Below are positions 6,687-13,806 of a DNA stretch of 33,059 nt, piece by piece. The notes below the pieces were generated by a model. The model saw nothing but the letters and a program-made list of their open reading frames with translations, did no database searches and was not told where the DNA came from. The position numbers and the translations under genes are program-made. Within the stretch, counting starts at the first letter, position 1; each line of letters begins with the position of its first letter. The DNA is from Calditrichota bacterium. GTDB taxonomy: Bacteria > Zixibacteria > MSB-5A5 > GN15 > FEB-12. The stretch is from contig QQUK01000350.1 of assembly GCA_008501655.1 (NCBI GenBank), positions 1 through 33,059 on the forward strand. Direction: 5' to 3'.

Positions 6687-8093
6687 TTACTTCTTCGATT
6701 TTTCGTAGTTTTCAAGTACTTCATCAAGTCCGCCGACCATATAGAAAAACTGTTCAGGGATATGGTCTAAGTTACCGGAGATAAGTTCATCAAAGCCTTT
6801 GATAGTATCTTCGATTTTGACATACTTTCCTGCTTTACCGGTGAAGACTTCAGCAACAAAAAACGGCTGTGACAAAAATCTCTGAATTTTACGGGCACGG
6901 GTAACAAGAACTTTATCATCTTCAGCGAGTTCATCCATTCCGAGAATCGCAATAATATCCTGAAGGTCTTTATAACGCTGCAGAATAATCTGCACACCAC
7001 GGGCAACACGGTAATGATCTTCACCAACGATATTCGGGTCAAGAATACGCGAGGTAGAATCAAGCGGGTCAACCGCCGGATAAATACCAAGCTCAGCAAT
7101 CTGACGGGAAAGCACAGTGGTAGCATCAAGGTGAGAGAATGTCGTTGCCGGAGCCGGGTCAGTTAAATCATCAGCCGGAACGTAAATAGCCTGTACTGAT
7201 GTAATCGAACCGGATTTAGTCGAAGTAATACGTTCCTGCAAGGCACCCATTTCAGTACCGAGTGTCGGCTGGTAACCTACCGCGGACGGCATACGTCCGA
7301 GAAGCGCTGATACCTCTGAACCCGCCTGAACAAAACGGAAGATGTTATCGATAAAAATAAGCACATCCTGATTTTCTTCATCACGGAAATATTCAGCCAT
7401 CGTCAGACCGGAAAGAGCTACACGAAGACGGGCACCCGGAGGTTCGTTCATCTGTCCGAAGACCATTGCGGTTTTTTCAATAACGCCTGATTCGGTCATT
7501 TCAAGATACAAATCGTTACCTTCACGGGTACGTTCTCCAACACCACAGAAGACGGAATAACCACCGTGCTCGGTCGCGATGTTATGAATGAGTTCCTGAA
7601 TAATAACGGTTTTACCAACACCGGCACCACCGAAGAGACCAACTTTACCACCTTTGGAATACGGTTCCAGAAGGTCGATAACTTTGATACCTGTTTCAAA
7701 CATTTCCGATGATGTCGACTGTTCGTCGAATTTCGGAGCCATGCGGTGAATCGGCAGACGTTTTTGTTCGGCTGAGACAGCATCTTTACCGTCGATAGTT
7801 TCACCAAGCAGATTAAAGATACGGCCGAGTGAATTTACGCCGACCGGAACAGAAATAGGAGAGCCGGTATCGACAGCTTCCATCCCGCGGACAAGACCAT
7901 CTGTCGATGCCATAGCAACACAGCGGACGACATTGTCACCTTTGTGAAGGGCAACCTCGACCGTTAAGTCTTTTCCGGTTTCCGGATTTTTAATTTTAAC
8001 AGCGTTTAAGATATTGGGCAGTGAATCGGAGGAGAACTCACAGTCGACTGTCGGACCAATAACCTGAACAACTTTTCCGATATTTTGAGCCAT
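6687..8093 (-). CDS. atpD: ATP synthase F1 subunit beta
   Basis: This is the catalytic subunit of F1, making ATP at the alpha/beta interfaces. In 468 residues the key parts are all visible: P-loop GGAGVGKT (155-162), catalytic Glu187 in GVGERTREGND, the Walker B strand VLIFIDNIFRF (about 244-254), the DPAPATTFSHLD segment, and the lever loop DELAEDD (387-393), a mild variant of DELSEED. The start MAQNIGKVVQVIGPTVD is canonical. It lies between atpG (39-base gap) and atpC (7-base gap). Confidence 0.99.
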   Translation of the reverse strand: MAQNIGKVVQVIGPTVDCEFSSDSLPNILNAVKIKNPETGKDLTVEVALHKGDNVVRCVAMASTDGLVRGMEAVDTGSPISVPVGVNSLGRIFNLLGETIDGKDAVSAEQKRLPIHRMAPKFDEQSTSSEMFETGIKVIDLLEPYSKGGKVGLFGGAGVGKTVIIQELIHNIATEHGGYSVFCGVGERTREGNDLYLEMTESGVIEKTAMVFGQMNEPPGARLRVALSGLTMAEYFRDEENQDVLIFIDNIFRFVQAGSEVSALLGRMPSAVGYQPTLGTEMGALQERITSTKSGSITSVQAIYVPADDLTDPAPATTFSHLDATTVLSRQIAELGIYPAVDPLDSTSRILDPNIVGEDHYRVARGVQIILQRYKDLQDIIAILGMDELAEDDKVLVTRARKIQRFLSQPFFVAEVFTGKAGKYVKIEDTIKGFDELISGNLDHIPEQFFYMVGGLDEVLENYEKSKK

Positions 8094-8132
8094 TAAAGAA
8101 TCTCCAGTTTATATACAATCATTTTTTTCAAT

Positions 8133-8999
8133 TTATGCATTTAGCGCCTCGGCACCGGAAACAACTTCGAGGAGTTCCTTCGTAATCTGTGCCTGACGTG
8201 CTTTATTATAATCAAGGGTCAATGTATCGACCATCTCTTCAGCGTTGGTCGTTGCGTTACCCATTGCCATCATCCGGCTGCCGTGTTCTGATGCGATAGC
8301 TTCAGCAAGCGCCATAATCATTTTCGATGTTGCGTAGTTGGGGAGGATTGCATCGTAAATCGATTCCGGATCCGGTTCAAAAATATAATCCATATTAAAT
8401 CCGGCTTCTTCGTCGACTTCAGGTCGGGCGATAGGTAAATATCTTTTTGTCTGCAGTTTATATTTCACAGTTGAAATAAACTGGGTATATATAAGAGCTA
8501 TTTCATCGGTATCCCCGGAAAGAAAACGGTCAGATGCTAAAGAAACAATCTCTTTTGCTTTATCATAGTCGATAACACCACCCCAGTCCTGGAAGTTTGC
8601 AGTGATTTTCCAGCTGCGGCGTTTGAAATAGTCATGACATTTTTTACCAACGGTGATTATGTCGATATCATAAGCAGCATTCTCTTTCAGCCAGTTGTTA
8701 GCCAGCCTGAGAACGTTTGCATTATACGAACCGCAAAGTCCGCGGTCGGAAGTAATGACTATCAGTGTTTTCTTTTTGACTTCACGTTCTTCAAAGTATG
8801 GATGGGTAATTTCATCGGATGATGCTGTTGCCAGATGCGAAAGCATCAGGTCAAGCTTTTCCGAATATGGTCTTGCCTGCTCTACGCGCTGTTGGGCACG
8901 GCGAAGTTTAGCGGCAGCGACCATCTCCATCGCTTTGGTGATACGCTTGGTCGATTCAACAGTTTTTATTCTTTTTTTGACTTCTCTTAAAGTCGGCAT
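8133..8999 (-). CDS. atpG: ATP synthase F1 subunit gamma
   Basis: Gamma is the central rotating shaft of F1. The 288-residue protein starts MPTLREVKKRIKTVESTKRITKAMEMVAAAKLRRAQ, shown here only by its key parts REVKKRI and ITKAMEMVAAAKL, which form the N-terminal coiled-coil helix. The middle has the Rossmann-like portion with ITSDRGLCGSYNANV, and the C-terminal helix ends NKARQAQITKELLEVVSGAEAL, the usual conserved tail. Length and order (after atpA, before atpD) are standard. Confidence 0.98.
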   Translation of the reverse strand: MPTLREVKKRIKTVESTKRITKAMEMVAAAKLRRAQQRVEQARPYSEKLDLMLSHLATASSDEITHPYFEEREVKKKTLIVITSDRGLCGSYNANVLRLANNWLKENAAYDIDIITVGKKCHDYFKRRSWKITANFQDWGGVIDYDKAKEIVSLASDRFLSGDTDEIALIYTQFISTVKYKLQTKRYLPIARPEVDEEAGFNMDYIFEPDPESIYDAILPNYATSKMIMALAEAIASEHGSRMMAMGNATTNAEEMVDTLTLDYNKARQAQITKELLEVVSGAEALNA

Positions 9000-9023
9000 A
9001 CTTTCATCTATCTTTCAATTGTG

Positions 9024-10550
9024 CTAGACAATTTCATCAACTTCAGCTTTAAACTGTCCTTTGAATGCATCGACAGCTTTGACTAATTCCGCTTCTGTGT
9101 TTTCGGAAATCTTCAGTTCTTTTTCAAGATTATGTTTGATATCCGGATATTTTTCATTACAGAATGCGATAAATTCTTTTTCAAATTGTTCAACAGCTTG
9201 TTTTGGAATGTCATCAAAGTACCCTTTGGCACCTACCCAGATAATCATTACCTGCTCGGTAACAGCCATCGGTACATACTGACCCTGTTTCAGAAGTTCA
9301 ACCATCTTTTCACCGCGGTTCAGCTGTCTTTGGGTACCTTCATCAAGATCGGAACCGAACTGGGTGAATGCTGCAAGTTCACGATACTGAGCTAAATCGA
9401 GTTTTAATGAACCGGCAACCTGTTTCATCATCTTCTGCTGAGCGTTACCACCCACACGGGATACAGAGATACCAACGTTAATAGCAGGTCTGATACCGGC
9501 AAAGAATAGTTCACCTTCAAGGAATATCTGACCGTCGGTAATAGAAATCACGTTAGTAGGGATATATGCGGATACGTCACCTGCCTGTGTTTCAATAATC
9601 GGAAGAGCGGTCAATGAACCGGCACCGAGTTTATCTGAAAGTTTTGCGGCACGTTCCAGAAGTCTTGAGTGGCAGTAGAACACGTCACCCGGATATGCTT
9701 CACGTCCCGGAGGGCGGCGGAGCAAAAGCGAAAGCTGACGATAAGCTGCTGCCTGTTTTGACAAATCATCGTACACACAGAGAACATGTTTTCCATTGTA
9801 CATAAATTCTTCACCCATCGCACAACCGGCATATGGAGCAATATACTGCAGCGGAGCCGGGTCGGTTGCTGATGCGGTTACAACGATTGTGTATTCCATC
9901 GCACCTTTGGCACGAAGCGTTTCCACAACCTGTGCTACGGTAGAGGCTTTCTGACCGATAGCAACATAAACACATATTACATCTGTATTTTTCTGATTGA
10001 TAATGGTATCGATTGCGATAGCTGTTTTACCGGTCTGACGGTCACCAATGATAAGTTCTCGTTGACCACGACCGATCGGGATCATTGAGTCAACAGCTTT
10101 GAGACCGGTCTGAAGCGGTTCTTTTACCGGCTGACGTTCAATAACCGAGGGTGCCATACCTTCAATAATTCTTGTTTTATCAGTGACAATCGGACCTTTA
10201 CCGTCAAGCGGTTCGCCAAGCGGATTTACAACACGACCGATAAGAGCATCACCGACTGGAACCGAAGCTACTTTACCGGTTCTGCGGACTGTGTCACCTT
10301 CTTTAATCAACGTATCGGAACCAAAGATTGCAGCACCGACATTATCTTCTTCCAAGTTCAAAACCATGCCCATGACATCACCGGGGAATTGAATCAACTC
10401 GGACATCATCACGTCTTCGAGTCCCCAGATACGGGCTATACCATCACCAACCTGGAGAACCGTTCCAACCGATTCCATCTCCAGTTTGGTCTCGTATTTT
10501 TCAATCTCTCTTTTTAATACCGACGAGACTTCTTCAGGATTAAGACCCAT
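9024..10550 (-). CDS. atpA: ATP synthase F1 subunit alpha
   Basis: Alpha forms the non-catalytic nucleotide sites of the F1 hexamer and supplies the arginine finger to beta. The 508-residue protein has the P-loop GDRQTGKT (169-176), the segment IGRGQREL just before it, and the arginine-finger stretch GISVSRVGG (about 360-368). The ATG at 10550 has a strong ribosome site (AAGGAG 7 bases upstream), and MGLNPEEVSSVLKREI matches the usual amphipathic N-terminal helix that contacts delta. A 78-base gap separates it from atpH, the largest internal gap of the operon. Confidence 0.99.
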   Translation of the reverse strand: MGLNPEEVSSVLKREIEKYETKLEMESVGTVLQVGDGIARIWGLEDVMMSELIQFPGDVMGMVLNLEEDNVGAAIFGSDTLIKEGDTVRRTGKVASVPVGDALIGRVVNPLGEPLDGKGPIVTDKTRIIEGMAPSVIERQPVKEPLQTGLKAVDSMIPIGRGQRELIIGDRQTGKTAIAIDTIINQKNTDVICVYVAIGQKASTVAQVVETLRAKGAMEYTIVVTASATDPAPLQYIAPYAGCAMGEEFMYNGKHVLCVYDDLSKQAAAYRQLSLLLRRPPGREAYPGDVFYCHSRLLERAAKLSDKLGAGSLTALPIIETQAGDVSAYIPTNVISITDGQIFLEGELFFAGIRPAINVGISVSRVGGNAQQKMMKQVAGSLKLDLAQYRELAAFTQFGSDLDEGTQRQLNRGEKMVELLKQGQYVPMAVTEQVMIIWVGAKGYFDDIPKQAVEQFEKEFIAFCNEKYPDIKHNLEKELKISENTEAELVKAVDAFKGQFKAEVDEIV

Positions 10551-10628
10551 TATGTTCTCCTTCAGACAGTGAGATTCTCTCTGCCTTTATATGTTCAAAC
10601 ATCATATTCATTTTTATTTCGAATACAC

Positions 10629-11177
10629 TTAGTGTACCCGTACTTTATCCAACTGTTCTTCTACCATATTCAGCCCGTGCGAAACAGAACCGTCGATAAT
10701 TTCATTATGGAGAATGACGATCATTCCGCCGATAATCGATTTATCAACTTTCTCCTCAAGGACAATCTCAAGGTTTGTCTTTTTGTGCATCTGTACTTTT
10801 AAATTATCCCGTTCAGAATCGATAAGCGGGACTGCGGTAATAACAGTCACTCTGCCGATACCGCGTTCAGCTTCGACCAGCCGGTCAAATTCGTCAATGA
10901 TTTCTGCCAAAAATTTAATTCTGTTTTTGTTAATCAACACGATCAAAAATTCTACGAACAGCTTTTCGATTCGCGGTTCAAACACATCGCGAACCACCTT
11001 CAGTTTGTGTCCGTCGAGGACCTGAGGAGCCGAGAGAAAGTTTATAATCGTTCTGTCTTTGGATATCATCGTTTTCAATGCATTGAACTGATCGTATGCA
11101 TTGTCTACTAAGTTTTTCTCTTTGACCGAGAGAAATAATCCGTTTGCGTATGCTTTGGCTACTTCTTGTGACAGCAC
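10629..11177 (-). CDS. atpH: ATP synthase F1 subunit delta
   Basis: Delta clamps the b-subunit stalk to the top of F1. The 182-residue protein has the six-helix N-terminal domain (about 1-105, with AKAYANGLFLSV and INFLSAPQV) and the C-terminal domain ending in SIIGGMIVILHNEIIDGSV followed by a final helix. These match the family pattern PxLIGGxxxxxxxxxxDGSV, with Ser in place of the usual residue before IIGG. It lies 4 bases downstream of atpF. Confidence 0.95.
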   Translation of the reverse strand: MLSQEVAKAYANGLFLSVKEKNLVDNAYDQFNALKTMISKDRTIINFLSAPQVLDGHKLKVVRDVFEPRIEKLFVEFLIVLINKNRIKFLAEIIDEFDRLVEAERGIGRVTVITAVPLIDSERDNLKVQMHKKTNLEIVLEEKVDKSIIGGMIVILHNEIIDGSVSHGLNMVEEQLDKVRVH

Positions 11178-11181
11178 GTTG

Positions 11182-11664
11182 TTATACCTTCTCTATACCG
11201 TCGATGAAACTTGCGATCAACTGACGGTGTTTATCATCATCAAGCTTTTCGTTGATAATTTTTGAAGCCGCAGCAATAGTGACATCTACCATATCATCTT
11301 TGAGCTGTACTTTTGCTTTGGCAATATCGCGTTCGATTTCGGACTTTGCTTTTTCGGATAATTTCTGTGCTTCCGCGTGCGCAGTTGCTTTGATTTCCTC
11401 AGCGATCTCTTTACCTTCGGTAACTGCTTCGGTAATCTTTTTTCTGCGCTCGTCATCAATACTACTCAGCTTAGCCTGATATTCCGCAGTCAGTTTTTCG
11501 ACTTCGGAGTGACCTTCTTCGATTTTGGCAAACTCGCTTTTAATCTTTTCACGGCGTTCGTCAAGCATCGACATGATCGGTCCCCAGGCATACTTCTTGA
11601 GTATCCAGACGGTAATCAGAAATCCGATAGTATGCGTTATAAATAATTGTAAGTTAAAGTCCAT
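11182..11664 (-). CDS. atpF: ATP synthase Fo subunit b
   Basis: Subunit b is the peripheral stalk: one N-terminal membrane helix (about 5-27, FITHTIGFLITVWILKKYAW) followed by a long charged helix that dimerises along F1. The 160 residues fit this plan, with the GPIMSMLDERREKI transition and heptad-like Ala/Glu/Lys sequence to residue about 140. A single b gene is present, so b is probably a homodimer. The gene sits between atpE and atpH as in most operons. Confidence 0.97.
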   Translation of the reverse strand: MDFNLQLFITHTIGFLITVWILKKYAWGPIMSMLDERREKIKSEFAKIEEGHSEVEKLTAEYQAKLSSIDDERRKKITEAVTEGKEIAEEIKATAHAEAQKLSEKAKSEIERDIAKAKVQLKDDMVDVTIAAASKIINEKLDDDKHRQLIASFIDGIEKV

Positions 11665-11719
11665 TACGTTTCGTACCTTTATATTAGGTTATTTGATAAG
11701 ACGGTTTAAAATTTGTCGC

Positions 11720-11953
11720 TTATCCAATTTTACCGGAAAGAATAAAGAATACAACTAACGCATAAATGGTCAACGCTTCAATAAGAGCGGCACCGATAAT
11801 CATAGCGGTCTGAATTTTACCGGCTGCTTCCGGCTGACGGCCGATTGCTTCCATAGCGGAACCAACTGCGCGCCCTAAACCTAATCCTGAACCAACTGCT
11901 GCAAGACCAACACCCATCGGAAGTGCCCATGCTAACATTGCCTGATAATCCAT
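11720..11953 (-). CDS. atpE: ATP synthase Fo subunit c, proton-type
   Basis: The 77-residue proteolipid forms the rotor ring: two membrane helices joined by the polar loop RQPE (39-42). Helix 1 has the glycine-rich GVGLAAVGSGLGLG packing motif. The ion-binding carboxylate is Glu59 in ALIEALTIYALVV. It is followed by Ala, as in chloroplast c subunits (MEALTIY), not by the Ser or Thr of sodium-binding rings, so proton coupling is the better prediction. The short N-terminus MDYQAMLAW has no extra signal peptide. Confidence 0.98.
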   Translation of the reverse strand: MDYQAMLAWALPMGVGLAAVGSGLGLGRAVGSAMEAIGRQPEAAGKIQTAMIIGAALIEALTIYALVVFFILSGKIG

Positions 11954-12006
11954 TTTGTTACTCCTAAAAAGTTTTAGTTATAGTTTGTTTTGTTTTCTTC
12001 TAACTG

Positions 12007-12822
12007 TTAGTGATGTTCCTCGTGAGGAAGCATCATCAATATATAAATTGTCGAGAGCAGGGTGAATACTAACGCCTGAATCGTCGACAGTAAAATTCCA
12101 AGTAAAATAAACGGGATATTGAACGGTAGACCTACGGGTGAATGCATAAAACTGAGGGCTGACAATCCCAGTCCGACAAAAGCAGCAACGAGAATATCTT
12201 CACCGGTAATATTTCCGAACAAACGTAAAGCAAGTGAAAACGGCTTGGCAAACTCACCGATAATGTGCATCGGGAGCATCAGCGGTACCAGACACCATCC
12301 GATAACATCGCGCGGCTGACCGGCAAGATGGTCGATATAGCCGACAAATCCTAATCTTGAAAGACCGGTATACTGCGCATATAAAAAGACTAAAATAGCC
12401 AGCGAAGCAGTAATCATCAGAGATGTTGATGGTGAGAACCCGCCGGGAATAATACCCAAAAAGTTCATCGCTAAGATATAGAAAAAGAGGGTACCTAAAA
12501 ACGGCAGATACGTTTTTGTATCTTTACCGAGAATTGTTTCAAGAAAGTTATACATACCCTCAATCAGAACCTCCATAAAGTTCTGAAATGGACCGGGAAT
12601 CAACTGACGTTTGCCATAGACTCTAAGAGCAGCAACAGCAAAAACTATCGAAATCAAAGTTGTAAAGATTACCGGTTTAAAAGTATGCAGAAATCCGTCA
12701 TGAACAAAGTACCCGATAAAATCAGGAAGGTGGGTACCTCCACCTCCTTCGGATGCGTATATAACCGCCGGGATTAAAGTTAACCCAAAGACACTTGCTA
12801 TTATTTTCACTAACTTATTCAA
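12007..12822 (-). CDS. atpB: ATP synthase Fo subunit a
   Basis: Subunit a forms the proton half-channels against the c ring. The 271-residue protein has the essential arginine (Arg200) in FSLALRLFGNITGE and a C-terminal helix pair ending LSTIYILMMLPHEEHH. The first about 24 residues look like a signal peptide or extra helix (hydrophobic core IIASVFGLTLIPAVIYAS), followed by EGGGGTHLPD; an exported N-terminal extension of this kind is common in FCB-group AtpB. The first membrane helix of the core begins near residue 50. It starts one base after the atpI stop region and precedes atpE. Confidence 0.97.
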   Translation of the reverse strand: MNKLVKIIASVFGLTLIPAVIYASEGGGGTHLPDFIGYFVHDGFLHTFKPVIFTTLISIVFAVAALRVYGKRQLIPGPFQNFMEVLIEGMYNFLETILGKDTKTYLPFLGTLFFYILAMNFLGIIPGGFSPSTSLMITASLAILVFLYAQYTGLSRLGFVGYIDHLAGQPRDVIGWCLVPLMLPMHIIGEFAKPFSLALRLFGNITGEDILVAAFVGLGLSALSFMHSPVGLPFNIPFILLGILLSTIQALVFTLLSTIYILMMLPHEEHH

Positions 12823-12823
12823 A

Positions 12824-13237
12824 TTAAATCACCTTCTGAGTTCTGTTGTTTGACTCCTGTGTATCAAGCCCGAGAAATACTCTCCCTAAAGCTTTTAACA
12901 CTAAAACGGCGAGAACTAAAGTAAATCCATAAATAACAGGGTAAACAGAAAACTGCTCTATTGTTAACAGAAAATATCCTGATACATAGAGCAGTGGGAA
13001 TTTGACCAATGCGATCATAATGACAGATGCAGTATCCGTTTTTTCGGGTCGGAATGCTTCCTGCACAAATCGTTTTAACAGCATCATATTTACCATACCG
13101 AAAATTCCACCGGAAAAGAATGCCAAAGCATTCCAAAATCCGAAATAATACATCCCAAAAACTAAAGAAATCAACAGCACCAAGGCGGTTGTTTTTAAAG
13201 TACGGTCGATAAAATCCAGATTAAAACGGCTATTCAT
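12824..13237 (-). CDS. AtpI-like ATP synthase accessory membrane protein
   Basis: The 137-residue protein has four hydrophobic segments (about 15-32, 36-54, 68-90 and 98-118), including FFSGGIFGMVNMMLLKRF, a pattern seen in the ATP synthase I family. AtpI proteins are thought to help c-ring assembly or ion supply and are not part of the finished enzyme in most species. The assignment rests mainly on topology and on position: it overlaps atpZ by 8 bases upstream and ends 1 base before the atpB start. Sequence similarity by eye is only moderate. Confidence 0.75.
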   Translation of the reverse strand: MNSRFNLDFIDRTLKTTALVLLISLVFGMYYFGFWNALAFFSGGIFGMVNMMLLKRFVQEAFRPEKTDTASVIMIALVKFPLLYVSGYFLLTIEQFSVYPVIYGFTLVLAVLVLKALGRVFLGLDTQESNNRTQKVI

Positions 13238-13496
13238 TTTCGTTTTCTTCGCTCTTTTGCATCTGTTCAGCTTTTTTTACAAGCTTATATATTTCAAAAC
13301 CGGCTGAAGTAAAGCCAAGTACAATTCCAATAATGAGAAACAGCGGTTCCGTATCAAATTTTTCGTCCAACCATCGACCGGCTAAAAAGCCTACAGCCGG
13401 TCCGGCAATCAATAAAGCCGGGATTGCCGCGAGCAGGCTAAAAGCTCCTAAGTCTCTGTTAGACTTTTTCTTAGGGTCGGGGTTTAATATACCCAT
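13230..13496 (-). CDS. atpZ: AtpZ/AtpI family small membrane protein
   Basis: This 88-residue protein has two membrane helices (about 18-40 and 50-70) joined by GRWLDEKFDTEPLFLIIG, which is the hallmark of the AtpZ (AtpI-like, PF09527-type) family, then EIYKLVKKAEQ and a charged tail. Such proteins are encoded at the head of atp operons and have been linked to magnesium or calcium transport or to assembly. It is the first gene of the operon: the ATG at 13496 has an AAGGCAGG ribosome site and a promoter about 25 bases upstream. Confidence 0.85.
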   Translation of the reverse strand: MGILNPDPKKKSNRDLGAFSLLAAIPALLIAGPAVGFLAGRWLDEKFDTEPLFLIIGIVLGFTSAGFEIYKLVKKAEQMQKSEENENE

Positions 13497-13806
13497 ACAC
13501 CTGCCTTTATATTAAGACCGAATATAGGTAAGGCATGGATAAAGTCAACCGTTTTTTACCCTTTTTTGCCATTTTTGCATCAAATAGTATCCCTTTTTCT
13601 CTCCTAAAATACGAAAAAAAACAGATTTTGGGATTCTGTTTCCACGTTCATTTTGAGTAAACAATTTGCTTCTAAATTCGTTTTATAACTACCCGCTAAA
13701 ATTGCGTATTTAAACTATAAAGTAAGCATTTACAGATTTCGATTGAATTTCAAGTATTTATGATTATTTTGGTATTCTAATTTTTTTAAGAGAAAGAAAC
13801 AAAGAA
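13497..13806. other. Divergent intergenic region between the atp operon and the exported-protein gene
   Basis: These 310 bases separate two divergently transcribed genes. The half nearest atpZ holds a good minus-strand promoter. The rest is very AT-rich with T and A runs (for example around 13548-13625). I saw no convincing plus-strand -35/-10 pair for the gene at 13807; only a weak ribosome site (AAGAGAAAG) precedes its ATG. Confidence 0.6.
13521..13548 (-). promoter_or_regulatory. Promoter of the atp operon
   Basis: Minus strand: TTGACT (13543-13548), 16-base spacer, TATATT (13521-13526); each box matches 5 of 6 consensus bases. It predicts a start near 13514 and a leader of about 18 bases before atpZ. 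The -35 box with its next three bases, TTGACTTTA, is repeated exactly in the act operon promoter at 30668-30696. Confidence 0.7.
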
